Positions 16,051 to 25,218 of a stretch of DNA of 32,780 nt are shown one piece after another. The notes beneath the pieces are model-generated. The model was not told the DNA's origin, did no database searches, and saw nothing but the letters and a program-made list of their open reading frames with translations. Where the stretch lies: the NCBI GenBank assembly GCA_948468275.1, contig CAOKHI010000023.1, forward strand, positions 1 through 32,780, written 5' to 3'. The position numbers and the translations under genes were made by a program. Source of the DNA: an uncultured Clostridium sp. Its GTDB lineage: Bacteria; Bacillota; Clostridia; TANB77; CAG-508. How positions within the stretch are numbered: the stretch's first letter is position 1; each line of letters opens with the position of its first letter.

Positions 16051-18021
16051 TTAATTTTGTTCTACTGTTTTTGCTTTTCTTGTTCTTTTTGGTTTTTCTT
16101 GGCTTTTGTTTTCTTTTGTTTCTATGTAATCTCTACTTTTTAGTTTTATTCCCCAATTTTCTTCTATAAATTTATCAAATGCTTCAACATCTATTTCATC
16201 CATGTTGTTTCGCATTTCCTTAATATTTTCATCAGATATTTTATTTGTAAGTACATATTCTCCATCTATATATTCTAATATATTTACATATCTATATAAT
16301 TGTCTATCTGTTACTTTTGTAAAATAATGTGTAGCATTATCTATAAATTTATCTATTTTTCCTTCTAATGTTTTTTCTTTTCTGTGGTCAAATGTATATT
16401 CGTTTTTATCTTCTACTGGTATACATTCTGTTACTCTTTCAATATATCTTCTTCCTCTAAAGTCTTTTACTAAGTGTATATCGAAGTTTAATACTTGTAT
16501 TACTTGTTCTTCTGCTGTTTTTTCGTCTTTAAATACTCCTGTTCTTAACATAGAGTTTCTTAATGCTGTAACTAAGTTTGGAAATGTTTTAGCATGGTGA
16601 GTAAATAATGTAAATTTAGATGCAACTTGTGCTGCTTGTATCATCCAAGATGCAACAGGGTCTGTTGCAACCTCTCCTATTATGTTAACAGAACCATCAG
16701 TTTTTTTCTGAACATCAAGACCTTCTTGTCCTGAAATTGTTTCTGTTTCTCTAAATGTTAGTATGTTTCTTGTAGGGTATATTTTTCTTAAATGAAGCTC
16801 GAATGCTGTTTCTTGAACCCTTATATTCATTGTTTCATATATATTTTCTATCATACCCATTAGCATTGTTGTTTTACCACAACCTTGTTCTCCTGTAAGT
16901 GCAATAATTCTTGCTCCTTTTACTAAAAATTTTAGTAAATCTATTGCTTGTTCTTTTCCAGGAAAAACAATTAATTGTTCTAATGTTGCTCTTTTTACGT
17001 CAAATTTTCTTACAAAGAATGCCCATGTTTCTGAGAATGATGGTCTTACAACAACTACACGAGAACCATCTTTCATTTCATTAATTTTATAACCATTTGT
17101 ATCTGATAACTGTCCTGGGTTATTATATTTATATATGTTTTGACATACTCTTTTTAATTCACTTTCTGTTCCAAATGATAAAAATGCAAGTCTTATAGAT
17201 TTTCCTTGGAAGAATATCCATATACTATCACAAGCTCTTGGAACTTTATTTTCTAGTACTTGGTCTAAGTAATCTCCATCTGTTTGTGCAACTTGGCTTA
17301 AGAAAGATTCTGGAAGTCCAGATACACCGCCAGATACACCATCTATATTCATATCTCTTACTTCATCTATACTACTGTAACCTTTATAGTGTTGGTATAT
17401 TCTTTGTGTTACTACATTTAGCTTGTCTGCAAAATTTAATACAAGTTGTTCTTTTTCATATATATCACTTATTTCTTCTCCTGTTATTACATATGATGGT
17501 TTAGATTCTCCTGAAATGTATTTTAATACTGCTAAATTATATTTTTTTATAATTTGTGTTAAAGCTTCATATCCAAATTCTTTTTTGTACATATATATTA
17601 ATATATCAAATTTGTCTTGGTCTGTTAGTAATGATGGAATGTCGAATGGAATTGCTTTTGATATGTTTGTTTCATTTACTCCATATTCTCTTGAAAGTAA
17701 ATCATATATTAATTCTTTTACATATTTTTTATCATTAACATCTCCATATGTACAACCTTTAAGTGCTTTTTTTAATTCGTATTTTTTCTTTTTTCTTCTT
17801 TTTAATTCTTCTTCTGAAAGACCTATATCATATAAGTTTATTTTTGTTATTTCGTCTAGCCTTCTTTTTACGAATTGTGTCATTTTATCTAAAGTATATG
17901 TTTTATCATCAACTTCTACTGTTTCTTCAACTTTTTGCTCTTTCTTTTTTGTTATTGAACGCATTATTATAACTCCTGCGGCTAATAAAACAATAACAAT
18001 TAAGATAAAGTTAATTAGCAT
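16051..18021 (-). CDS. TadA/CpaF-like assembly ATPase with an N-terminal membrane anchor
   Basis: The 656-residue protein belongs to the type II/IV secretion ATPases that power pilus assembly. The Walker A motif TGEQGCGKTTMLMG lies near residue 380. Next come an Asp-box-like RETETISGQEGLD and a Walker B region GSVNIIGEVATDPVASWMI near 444, and a His box TLFTHHAKT. The usual catalytic-glutamate pattern of TadA is replaced by GEVATD, as seen in divergent members. Two features are unusual: a membrane helix at residues 3-20 (LINFILIVIVLLAAGVII) on what is normally a soluble ATPase, and a total length about 200 residues above typical TadA. The Lys/Arg-rich C-terminal tail adds to this. Confidence 0.85.
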   Translation of the reverse strand: MLINFILIVIVLLAAGVIIMRSITKKKEQKVEETVEVDDKTYTLDKMTQFVKRRLDEITKINLYDIGLSEEELKRRKKKKYELKKALKGCTYGDVNDKKYVKELIYDLLSREYGVNETNISKAIPFDIPSLLTDQDKFDILIYMYKKEFGYEALTQIIKKYNLAVLKYISGESKPSYVITGEEISDIYEKEQLVLNFADKLNVVTQRIYQHYKGYSSIDEVRDMNIDGVSGGVSGLPESFLSQVAQTDGDYLDQVLENKVPRACDSIWIFFQGKSIRLAFLSFGTESELKRVCQNIYKYNNPGQLSDTNGYKINEMKDGSRVVVVRPSFSETWAFFVRKFDVKRATLEQLIVFPGKEQAIDLLKFLVKGARIIALTGEQGCGKTTMLMGMIENIYETMNIRVQETAFELHLRKIYPTRNILTFRETETISGQEGLDVQKKTDGSVNIIGEVATDPVASWMIQAAQVASKFTLFTHHAKTFPNLVTALRNSMLRTGVFKDEKTAEEQVIQVLNFDIHLVKDFRGRRYIERVTECIPVEDKNEYTFDHRKEKTLEGKIDKFIDNATHYFTKVTDRQLYRYVNILEYIDGEYVLTNKISDENIKEMRNNMDEIDVEAFDKFIEENWGIKLKSRDYIETKENKSQEKPKRTRKAKTVEQN

Positions 18022-18045
18022 ATTAGGTCTCCTCCTTACTTTATA

Positions 18046-18897
18046 TTACATCTTCATTTGTAATTCTTGTATCTTATAAATTATTTTTTCTACTGCGTCA
18101 TTTACTGTTTTTGTAAAATTCGCATTTCTATCTGTTGGATCTACTTTTCTTATTTTTAAGAATAAGTCTGCAACGTTTTCTTCACTTGCAGCTTCAAAAT
18201 ATAGTGTATTGTATGGTACTGCTGTTATATCTCTTCTTATTCCTGCATATCTAGAAATGTTTTTTATTGTATATTTTGAAAAGCTATCATATCTTCCTAT
18301 ATTTAAAATTATATTATCTTTTTTTAGTATTTCTTCATTATGTTTAAGAGCTATAAAATCATCTATCATTCCTATTTTTTGCTCTACATTTACAACTATA
18401 ACATCTGATAGTGACAATATTTGTTTTGTAACTTCATCTTCTATTTCTTTATTTAAATCAATTACAATCATATCATAAAATTTAGATGCATTTTGTATTA
18501 TCTCTCTATATTTTTCACGTACTTTTAGATATTCTTCATCTGTTGGTTTGTTTTCTACTTTTTTATATCCATATAATACTTCTAATCTATTTTTATACAC
18601 TACTTTTGTATAATTTTGTATTGAATCTGGTGTCATTCTTCCACTATATGCTAATTTATATAATCCTTCTATTCCACTATCTAAATTTACTACTGGATTT
18701 TTTATTATTGATTTTATTAATGTTTTATTTTTTTCTGAACCTCCAAAACATTTTTCTAATGAATTGTCATCATAATTAGTTGATATAAGTAAAAGTTTGT
18801 AATTATGTTCTATTGCCATATTACATGCTACAGCAACCGCAGACATTGTTTGACCTGTTGCTCTTTTTGAATTACTCCAAAATGTTATAACTGACAT
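18046..18897 (-). CDS. TadZ/CpaE-like ParA-family protein with altered P-loop (first of two)
   Basis: The 283-residue protein has the MinD/ParA fold. The N-terminus SVITFWSNSKRATGQTMSAV aligns with the deviant Walker A KGGxGKT: the signature lysine (K11) is kept, but the second lysine is Gln (GQT). A Walker B-like YDMIVIDL follows near residue 143. TadZ/CpaE proteins localise the Tad machine and often have impaired ATPase sites. It overlaps its neighbours closely (2-bp gap upstream), which indicates translational coupling. Confidence 0.75.
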   Translation of the reverse strand: MSVITFWSNSKRATGQTMSAVAVACNMAIEHNYKLLLISTNYDDNSLEKCFGGSEKNKTLIKSIIKNPVVNLDSGIEGLYKLAYSGRMTPDSIQNYTKVVYKNRLEVLYGYKKVENKPTDEEYLKVREKYREIIQNASKFYDMIVIDLNKEIEDEVTKQILSLSDVIVVNVEQKIGMIDDFIALKHNEEILKKDNIILNIGRYDSFSKYTIKNISRYAGIRRDITAVPYNTLYFEAASEENVADLFLKIRKVDPTDRNANFTKTVNDAVEKIIYKIQELQMKM

Positions 18898-18899
18898 AA

Positions 18900-19598
18900 C
18901 TATGCCTCCCTTTCTATAACTCTAAATGCCTTTTTTATTTCTGTTGAAGATACATTTTCTAAAATATCTTCTACTACATATCTTAAACTATCTTTGTATT
19001 GTGTGCTTAACCTTTTTATTCTTGGTTTAGAAACTCTTTGGTTTTCTATTATTACTTTTTGATCTCCATTTTCAAGTGGTAAATATATTCTTTCTGCTAC
19101 CCATGTTATTTTATAGTCTAATGATATAAAATTTAAGTATTCATCATCTGTTTTATTTATTTCTTTAGTAAATAATATTTTTGTTACATTTATTGGCTCT
19201 TCTAATTTTGAAAATATTTCTAATCCTTTTTTTAATGAGTACATATCAAATGATGTTACAAAATAGTTTTTATCATTTTGGCTTGTTTTAAATTGTTCAA
19301 ATTCTAGTTTTGAGTCTATATCTAATAAAACAAAATCATAATTTAATTCTTTCTCATTTAAAACTCCAAATTCCCCTTTTATATCGTTATAGCTTTTAAA
19401 TCCTACTGCTACATCAAATCTTTCAAATTCTGTAACATATGATTTAGCAGGATTTATAGCTGGAACTATATATCTTGTCTTTTCTGTTATTGTTGAATCT
19501 ATTATTAGTACTCTTTTTCCTAAAGTTGTTAATATTTTAGCTACATATAACATAAAATCAGTTTTATCATATACCCCTATAAACCCTATTGTTTTCAT
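18900..19598 (-). CDS. Second TadZ-like ParA-fold protein, P-loop lost
   Basis: The 232-residue protein keeps the ParA-like beginning MKTIGFIGVYDKTDFMLYVA, where the P-loop GKT is replaced by DKT and the glycines are missing. It also keeps LGKRVLIIDSTITEK and YDFVLLDID (Walker B-like), so nucleotide binding is doubtful. Its position beside another TadZ-like gene suggests a heterodimer: one partner with partial and one without nucleotide binding. That is inference. Confidence 0.65.
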   Translation of the reverse strand: MKTIGFIGVYDKTDFMLYVAKILTTLGKRVLIIDSTITEKTRYIVPAINPAKSYVTEFERFDVAVGFKSYNDIKGEFGVLNEKELNYDFVLLDIDSKLEFEQFKTSQNDKNYFVTSFDMYSLKKGLEIFSKLEEPINVTKILFTKEINKTDDEYLNFISLDYKITWVAERIYLPLENGDQKVIIENQRVSKPRIKRLSTQYKDSLRYVVEDILENVSSTEIKKAFRVIEREA

Positions 19599-19612
19599 AT
19601 TTTCCTCCTAAC

Positions 19613-20509
19613 TTACATTCCTAAATTTGCATTTAATGAATCAAAATATTCTTGTCTTGCTTCTTTAGCATTTGTTATTTCTTGTTGTGTTTGTGATTCT
19701 ATATTTTCTTTTGCTTGTTCTGAATATTCATTTACTTTATTTTGTATTTCTTGACGTCTTTCGCCAATTGCACCTGCATATACTGAACCTAATTTGCTTC
19801 TTGCTTCATTTGTTATATTAGCATCTGCATTAATTAATGCTATAACTTCATTGCTTGGTCTATATGTAGGTGTTGCATTAGCTTGATTTCCTGGTTCTAC
19901 ATATGTTGTTGCATATAAAACTGAACCTGTTACTATATATGCTTCTACAATTGCATTACTCATTGCTAATGTTTCTTCTTCATACATATTTACCCATATA
20001 GTATCTGCTGTTGCTTTTTTTATACGCTTTTTTGATACTACTATATAGTCTTGTCCATTTGGTAATCTTAAACGTATGTCTATATAATTATCTATATTTA
20101 GGTTTTGTGGTAATATTACCATATTATATTGTTGCTCTCTTAAATCATTTGTTTGTTTTTCATTACTTTCAGTAATAGTTGATTTAGATAAAACTGTACC
20201 TTTTGTTAAATCTATTTTTGCTATAGTATTATCTGTTATATCATCTATCACTATAAAATCTGTTGGAATAACAGATTGTAGTACTGATTGTTTTTGTAAC
20301 ATGTCCATACTTATTTTTGTTCCAGATTTAACATCGCTTTTTAAAACATATGCTGTTTTGGTTGCTTGCTCATTTGCAAGTTTTTCATCTTTTAATTGTT
20401 TTAACTGTAAAAATAGAATTACTATTATTACAGCTCCTATTAAAAGTCCTATAAATATTCCTAATAGAACTGAATTTCTTGTTTTTCTTTGCATTGGGTT
20501 TGTTGCCAT
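19613..20509 (-). CDS. CpaB/RcpC-like SAF-domain protein, first gene of the Tad-like operon
   Basis: The 298-residue protein has an N-terminal membrane helix (residues about 14-33, SVLLGIFIGLLIGAVIIVIL). Then a SAF domain follows (TAYVLKSDVKSGTKISMDML and DNTIAKIDLTKGTVLSKSTI), the fold of CpaB, which supports pilus assembly outside the cell membrane. The C-terminal third is helical and Gln/Glu-rich (ERRQEIQNKVNEYSEQAKEN), unlike typical CpaB. The SD AAGGAGGAG is very strong. No secretin gene is present, which fits a single-membrane cell envelope. Confidence 0.78.
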   Translation of the reverse strand: MATNPMQRKTRNSVLLGIFIGLLIGAVIIVILFLQLKQLKDEKLANEQATKTAYVLKSDVKSGTKISMDMLQKQSVLQSVIPTDFIVIDDITDNTIAKIDLTKGTVLSKSTITESNEKQTNDLREQQYNMVILPQNLNIDNYIDIRLRLPNGQDYIVVSKKRIKKATADTIWVNMYEEETLAMSNAIVEAYIVTGSVLYATTYVEPGNQANATPTYRPSNEVIALINADANITNEARSKLGSVYAGAIGERRQEIQNKVNEYSEQAKENIESQTQQEITNAKEARQEYFDSLNANLGM

Positions 20510-20645
20510 TTAAAACTCCTCCTTATATAATACAACAAATTTTTATCACTTATTTAATTGTACATCAAAAATGTGTAAAAAACAACAAAATAGATTGGTT
20601 GTAATTCAAAAATAATACTTGTGTAATATTATTGTAATATTGTTT

Positions 20646-21525
20646 TTAAATATCGTTTATATATTTGTTTATCGCCTCTGCCACACCGTGCTGAATTATT
20701 ATCTTTTACAAAAACATCTCCTATATTATTTGCTTTTAACATACTTGCTCCCATGGCTACACCTAAACCTGCATTTTCAATCATTTCCTTATCATTTATG
20801 TTATCTCCTATTGCCATTACTTCTTCTTTTTTTATATTTAATTTTTCCATTAAAACTTGAATTGCTGTCCATTTGTTCACATTTTCATTGGATATTTCAG
20901 TATAAAAATATTCTATTGGAATTTCTTGTGTTCCACACATTATACTTTTTCTAGACATATGTTCAACCTCTAAAACTTCTATATTTGAAATGTTTTTTAA
21001 TTTGCGAATTATTCCTCCAAATATTGCTTTATCACTATCACAAATAGTAATTTTTAATATATTTATATCTTTATTTTCTTCTATAAATTTATACACATTA
21101 TCTACTATATTTATATTTGTTCTTTTTTCTTGTGGTCTTTTACTATTTTCATTATGATAATATAAAATATTATAATTTAATGTTTTTGCTAAGATACTAT
21201 CTTGTGTATATACATTATAATATATACTATTTTCTTCACAAATGTTTATAATTTTTAATACTTTTTCTTTTTGCATAAAAGCATTGAATATTATTTCTTC
21301 TTTTTGCAAATCATAAATTAAAGTACCATTTCCACAAATAGTATATTTGTTTGCACCTATTTCTGTAGCAATATTTCTAACTGAATCTGGCATTCTACCA
21401 GATGCTATTACCACAATAGTTCCATTGCTTATTGCTTTTTTTATTGCTTCTTTATTTTCATTACATATTTCACCATGTGAATCTAACAAGGTTCCATCTA
21501 AATCTATTGCAACTAATTTATACAT
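20646..21525 (-). CDS. Cof-type HAD-superfamily phosphatase, read through a CGG +1 frameshift near the C-terminus
   Basis: The protein is a Cof/YidA-like HAD hydrolase acting on phosphorylated small molecules; the substrate is unknown. Motif I is DLDGTLLD (residues 8-15), motif II IASGR, motif III the lysine in the segment before the VMAIGDNINDKEMIENAGLG motif IV. After DVFVKDNNSA the frame meets CGG at 20688-20686. Skipping the C restores GVAEAINKYINDI, the standard Cof ending (xGVAxAIxKY). Read in the zero frame it would end with an unrelated 15-residue tail to 20629. The joined frame is 879 nt, 292 residues. SD AGGAGATGAAC precedes the ATG. Confidence 0.88.
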
Positions 21526-21713
21526 TGTTCATCTCCTATATATTTTTTTACATTTTATTATACAAATAACCAAATATTTTTTCAATAAAAATTTCAAATT
21601 TTATAAAGAAAAAATTTCCAGTTTAAAATGAAATATTCTGCACATTATATATAACGAAGAAGCAAGAATGTTTTTTCAAAAATGTAAATAACTTTACAGG
21701 AGGTGAAACAACA

Positions 21714-21920
21714 ATGGCATCAAACAATAGTAATATAAAAGTAGTTCCAGAAGCTATGGACGCTTTAGAAAAATTCAAATATGAAGTAGCTAGCGAAGTT
21801 GGTGTAAACTTAAAACAAGGATATAATGGTAACTTATCTTCAAAAGACGCTGGTAAAATCGGTGGTAACATGGTAAGAAAAATGATACAACAAGCTGAAA
21901 ACAATATGATTGGTAAATAG
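21714..21920 (+). CDS. Small acid-soluble spore protein, alpha/beta type
   Basis: The 68-residue protein coats and protects spore DNA. It shows the family core KFKYEVASEVGVNLKQGYNG and then NLSSKDAGKIGGNMVRKMI, including the germination-protease site region (KYEVA/SE). SD GGAGGTG lies 10 bases from the ATG. CATTATA at 21643-21649 could be a forespore-type -10, but I cannot place a matching -35. It is monocistronic with its own terminator. Confidence 0.95.
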   Translation: MASNNSNIKVVPEAMDALEKFKYEVASEVGVNLKQGYNGNLSSKDAGKIGGNMVRKMIQQAENNMIGK

Positions 21921-22005
21921 TTTTTTATACTAGATTATCTGTAGATTTTTGGCAGAAATATAATTTTTGTTTTTTTACGAAATAGATTTGTCTATTACAT
22001 AAAAA

Positions 22006-22033
22006 GGCAGGAATTGTATTCCTGCCTTTTTTT
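22006..22033 (+). terminator. Rho-independent terminator of the SASP gene
   Basis: GGCAGGAA (22006-22013) pairs with TTCCTGCC (22019-22026), followed by seven T. It is a textbook terminator. Confidence 0.93.
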
Positions 22034-22190
22034 ATTTCTTTTATACACTACTTTCGATTTTATTGTGTATTTTTTAACTTATTGTTTTTTTATAAAGTAT
22101 CTCTTTGTAATACTTTTAATAATAATTAATTTAAAAACTGCTACTAACAACGTACTTATTTTGCATAAGTAATTTTAGTTACATCCTAAA

Positions 22191-22243
22191 ATAAAAATAG
22201 AGAATATTTTACCTTTATAGTGGTCTTTATTCTCTATTTTTAT
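22191..22243 (-). terminator. Terminator of hpf
   Basis: ATAAAAATAGAGAATA (22191-22206) is complementary to 22228-22243. On the minus strand the second arm runs into ATTTTTATTTTAG. It starts 3 bases after the hpf stop. Confidence 0.85.
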
Positions 22244-22245
22244 AT

Positions 22246-22779
22246 TTATTCTGGTTCAACTATTCCATAGTTTTTAGAATCTTTTAATTTAAATACTACA
22301 TTTACTTTATTTGTATCTATATTTACAAAAGTATAGAAAATATTTTGTGGTTTTTCTTGTAGTACTAAAATTGCATCTTCTATAGACATTGGTTTTGCTT
22401 CATAGTATAGTGTTTTTATAACTTCATTTTCTACTTCCTTTATATTATTTGACATATTTATTATTTCTTTTTGCTTTATAGATTCTTCTTTATTTTGCCT
22501 ATCTTTTTTTGTTTTCATTTTTCTTATTTGTCCTTCTAATATATCTATGTCTTTGTCTATAGCAGCATATAAATCTCTATGTGCTGTTACAGCTTTATAT
22601 GTATCTGCATTAGTTTTTACAAGTAATTCTGCTATTTGCTCATTTTTCTCACATTTTATTGTTGCATTAACATCAAAATCTTCCCCAAAATATTTTGCTA
22701 ATCTTTCTACTTTTTTTTCTACATAGTCTTTTATTGCATCTGTAGCTTTTAAATCTTTTCCTGTTATTTTAATATTCAT
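22246..22779 (-). CDS. hpf: Long-form ribosome hibernation promoting factor
   Basis: The 177-residue protein dimerises 70S ribosomes into inactive 100S particles in stationary phase. The N-terminal HPF/RaiA domain runs MNIKITGKDLKATDAIKDYV to about residue 100, and the C-terminal dimerisation domain starts near 122 with VIKTLYYEAKPMSIEDAILV. A linker of about 25 charged residues separates them, as in the long form of Firmicutes. SD AAAGGAAG precedes the ATG. Confidence 0.93.
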   Translation of the reverse strand: MNIKITGKDLKATDAIKDYVEKKVERLAKYFGEDFDVNATIKCEKNEQIAELLVKTNADTYKAVTAHRDLYAAIDKDIDILEGQIRKMKTKKDRQNKEESIKQKEIINMSNNIKEVENEVIKTLYYEAKPMSIEDAILVLQEKPQNIFYTFVNIDTNKVNVVFKLKDSKNYGIVEPE

Positions 22780-22872
22780 AACATTCTCTTCCTTTCTTGT
22801 TTCAATTTGTTATTTGATTTATTTGATTATATACTAGTTGATTATTTTTTTCAATCATAAAAAACAATATTT

Positions 22873-23602
22873 CTAAAATAATTCTTCTAATTTGTATTCT
22901 TTTTCTAATTTTCCATTCAAATATAGCTTTGATATTATTTCTAATTCCTTTATACAATTCTTTGGTATATTAAAAGAAAACAATTTTTTTGGTGGTGATA
23001 GAACTATATATTTTATTGCATCTTTTGTACTTTGTGAGATTTGTATTATACTTTTATCTTGTTTGCCACAAATCCCACATTTGAATCCATTATCTTTTAA
23101 ACTAAAATATATTAAATTGTCTGTATCATTACAATTTGTACAACATTGTATATTGGGGGTAAAGCCTAATATACATAAAAGTCTTAATTTAAATATTGCA
23201 ATAGTTAAATTTAAGTCTTTATCTGTTTCTGAAATAACATATAATGTGTTTAAAAATAGCTGTAATATTTTATAACTATTTTCATTTTCATTTGTTACAT
23301 CATATATTATTTTTGTTATATGTGATGCATATTTTAATTTATCTAAATCTGTTCTTAGATTATAAAAAACTTCTATTGTCTCACATGAGTTTATATTGTA
23401 TGTACTTGCTCCTTTATACAAAACATATTCACCAAAGCATAAAAATTGGCTCCCTGCAAGAAGTGCACTTTTTTGTCTTCTTGCACCTTTTGCAGCACAT
23501 CCAATTTTTCCGAAAACCTGGTGTTAACATTGTAAGCATTTTGTCATAATCACCCATATTACTTTCCGATATTATTATTCCATTTGTTTTGAATGTTCCC
23601 AT
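22873..23602 (-). CDS. recO: DNA repair protein RecO, read through a CGG +1 frameshift
   Basis: RecO helps load RecA on SSB-coated DNA. The first part, MGTFKTNGIIISESNMGDYD and then KMLTMLTPGF, is the RecO OB-fold start. At 23512-23510 an in-frame CGG interrupts. Skipping the C gives GKIGCAAKGARRQKSALLAG, the canonical RecO OB-fold motif GKxxxxAKGARR, and the frame runs on. A later zinc-binding pattern CTNC...CGIC (about residues 149-152 and 170-173) is present. The ATG at 23602 follows GAGGAAGAAA. An upstream ATG four codons earlier overlaps that SD. The joined frame is 729 nt, 242 residues, normal for RecO. It overlaps yqzL by 44 bp. Confidence 0.9.
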
Positions 23603-23711
23603 TTTCTTCCTCATCTATATTTTTTTCCATATTTTTTACTTCGATAAATTCTAAAAATGTATTTATATTTCCTGTATTTTTAAATGTATTCCATGCTATT
23701 TGCTTAATCAT
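23559..23711 (-). CDS. yqzL: YqzL-like small protein
   Basis: The 50-residue protein MIKQIAWNTFKNTGNINTFL then EFIEV matches the YqzL family (W..F..TGni..yL), whose gene typically sits between era and recO in Firmicutes. Function is unknown. SD AAGGAG precedes the ATG at 23711. The C-terminal 25 residues are longer than usual and overlap the recO start, so recO is probably translationally coupled to it. Confidence 0.8.
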   Translation of the reverse strand: MIKQIAWNTFKNTGNINTFLEFIEVKNMEKNIDEEENGNIQNKWNNNIGK

Positions 23712-23780
23712 AAAATCACTCCTTGATTCTTAGTATTCTTCACTTTTATCTTTTGCTTTTTTTGCTTTTTTATTCAAAAT

Positions 23781-24684
23781 TTAATCAAATTTAAATTTTT
23801 TAACAATAGAATCTTTTTCTTGCCAGTCTTCATTTACTTTTACCCAAGTTTTTAAATTTATTTTTGTTTGTAGCATTTTTTCTAAATCATGTCTTGCATA
23901 TGTTCCAATTCTTTTTAGCATACTTCCATTTTTTCCTATTATTATTCCTTTATGTGAATTTCGTAAACAATATATTATTGCCTCTATATCATATATTTCA
24001 TCTTCATTTTTTGTTTTTCGTAGTTCCATTTTTTCTACTACTACATACAAACCATGCGGAATTTCTTCATCTAACAATTTTAGTGCTTTTTCTCGTATAA
24101 TTTCTTCTGCTAATTGTCTCATTGTTTGGTCTGTATATTCTTCTACATCGTAGTATGCAGGACCTATTGTTAATAATTTTTCTATTTCGTCTAACACTAT
24201 TCCGTGTTTTATCATTTTTTAATGCAGATATTGGAATTACAGCACTAAAGTTATATTCCTTACTATAAATATCTATTAAAGATAATAATTTTTCTCTTTT
24301 TACTAAATCTATTTTGTTTATAATTAAAATAGTTTTTCTTTTTGCTTCTTTTATTTTATCTAATATTATTCTGTCTCCTTTTCCTATTTGCTCACTTGTT
24401 GCTTCTATTAAAAATAAAATAACGTCTACATCTGTCACACTTCCAAATGCTGTATCTATCATTGTTTTTCCAAGTTTATTTTTTGGTTTATGAATTCCTG
24501 GTGTATCTATAAATATTATTTGAGAATTTTTTCTATTAACTATTGCACGTATAGCTGTTCTTGTAGTTTGTGGTTTATTAGTCATTATTGCTACTTTTTC
24601 TCCCACAAGAGAATTAATTAAAGTAGATTTTCCTACATTGGTCCTTCCAATTATTGAAACAAATCCAGATTTAAAGTCTTCCAA
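23781..24684 (-). CDS. era: GTPase Era, read through a CGG +1 frameshift
   Basis: Era binds the 3' end of 16S rRNA in 30S subunit maturation. The N-terminal GTPase domain has G1 GRTNVGKST, G2 region NKPQTTRT, G3 DTPG and G4 NKIDL. After PISALKNDKT an in-frame CGG (24204-24202) interrupts. Skipping the C gives GIVLDEIEKLLTIGPAYYDV and on through the KH domain (GIIIGKNGSMLKRIG) to the stop. The joined frame is 903 nt, 300 residues, the standard Era length. The zero frame would end at about 205 residues without a KH domain. The start is TTG (24684) with SD GGAAGG 7 bases upstream. Essential in most bacteria, so it is unlikely to be a real pseudogene. Confidence 0.9.
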
Positions 24685-24820
24685 TTTTATTCCTTCCTTT
24701 ATTATACATTTTCTTATTCGCTAATTTTGTAGAAATTAGTAAATAGAATATATTTTTTATAATTTACATAGAGTATATCATAAATTCCCAAAAAATTGTA
24801 TAATTTATATAATTTTTTTG

Positions 24821-24849
24821 TTGTAAATAAGACTAAACTAGTGTATAAT
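24821..24849 (+). promoter_or_regulatory. Sigma-A promoter of the tmRNA gene
   Basis: TTGTAA (24821-24826) and TATAAT (24844-24849) are separated by 17 bases, and the predicted start falls within about 10 bases of the mature 5' end at 24866. Confidence 0.8.
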
Positions 24850-24865
24850 TAAATATGCATTACAT

Positions 24866-25218
24866 GGGGGTGTAATTGGTTTCGACAGTAATCTAGCAGT
24901 ATAAATAGCGAGTGGTGGATTCTCGTTTGCCACCTTAAAAAACGGGAAATAAAGATAAACGCTAGAAATAATGAATTAGCATTAGCTGCCTAAGAGCAGC
25001 TACGTCTTAGTATAAATGCCTACGATTATACCAAGGCGCCAAATTAGTAGGAAACGAAACTATTTTTGCTTCGCAAATAGTGGGTATTTAGAAGCTACCA
25101 ATAAATTAAGTTTGTTTGTTAACTTAATTTTGCGGGAATCAAAAATAACAAACTGAACTCGGAGAAGTTTATATGAAAGGGTTATTGGACAGGAGTTCAA
25201 CTCTCCTCACCTCCACCA
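24866..25218 (+). ncRNA. ssrA: Transfer-messenger RNA (tmRNA)
   Basis: tmRNA rescues stalled ribosomes and tags their products. The 5' end GGGGGTGTAATTGGTTTCGA and the 3' end GGACAGGAGTTCAACTCTCC then TCACCTCCACCA form the alanine-type acceptor stem (GGGGGTG with CACCTCC) and T-arm. CCA is encoded. The tag frame is most likely 24961-24993: GCT AGA AAT AAT GAA TTA GCA TTA GCT GCC TAA, giving ARNNELALAA with the conserved ALAA end. The resume codon is inferred from the preceding ATAAAC context. Length is 353 nt. I see no clear terminator after it. Confidence 0.95.

Noticed and set aside
21643..21649. Forespore sigma promoters before SASP and spoIVB
   Set aside because: CATNNTA-like boxes exist, but no -35 fits at the right distance; in such AT-rich DNA the boxes are expected by chance.
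21623..21904. Minus-strand frame opposite the SASP gene
   Set aside because: It is antisense to a clear SASP gene, has no SD, and no family resemblance.
20629..24684. era, recO and the HAD gene as ordinary pseudogenes
   Set aside because: Each has only one lesion, of the same kind, and is otherwise a complete family member. Era is usually essential.
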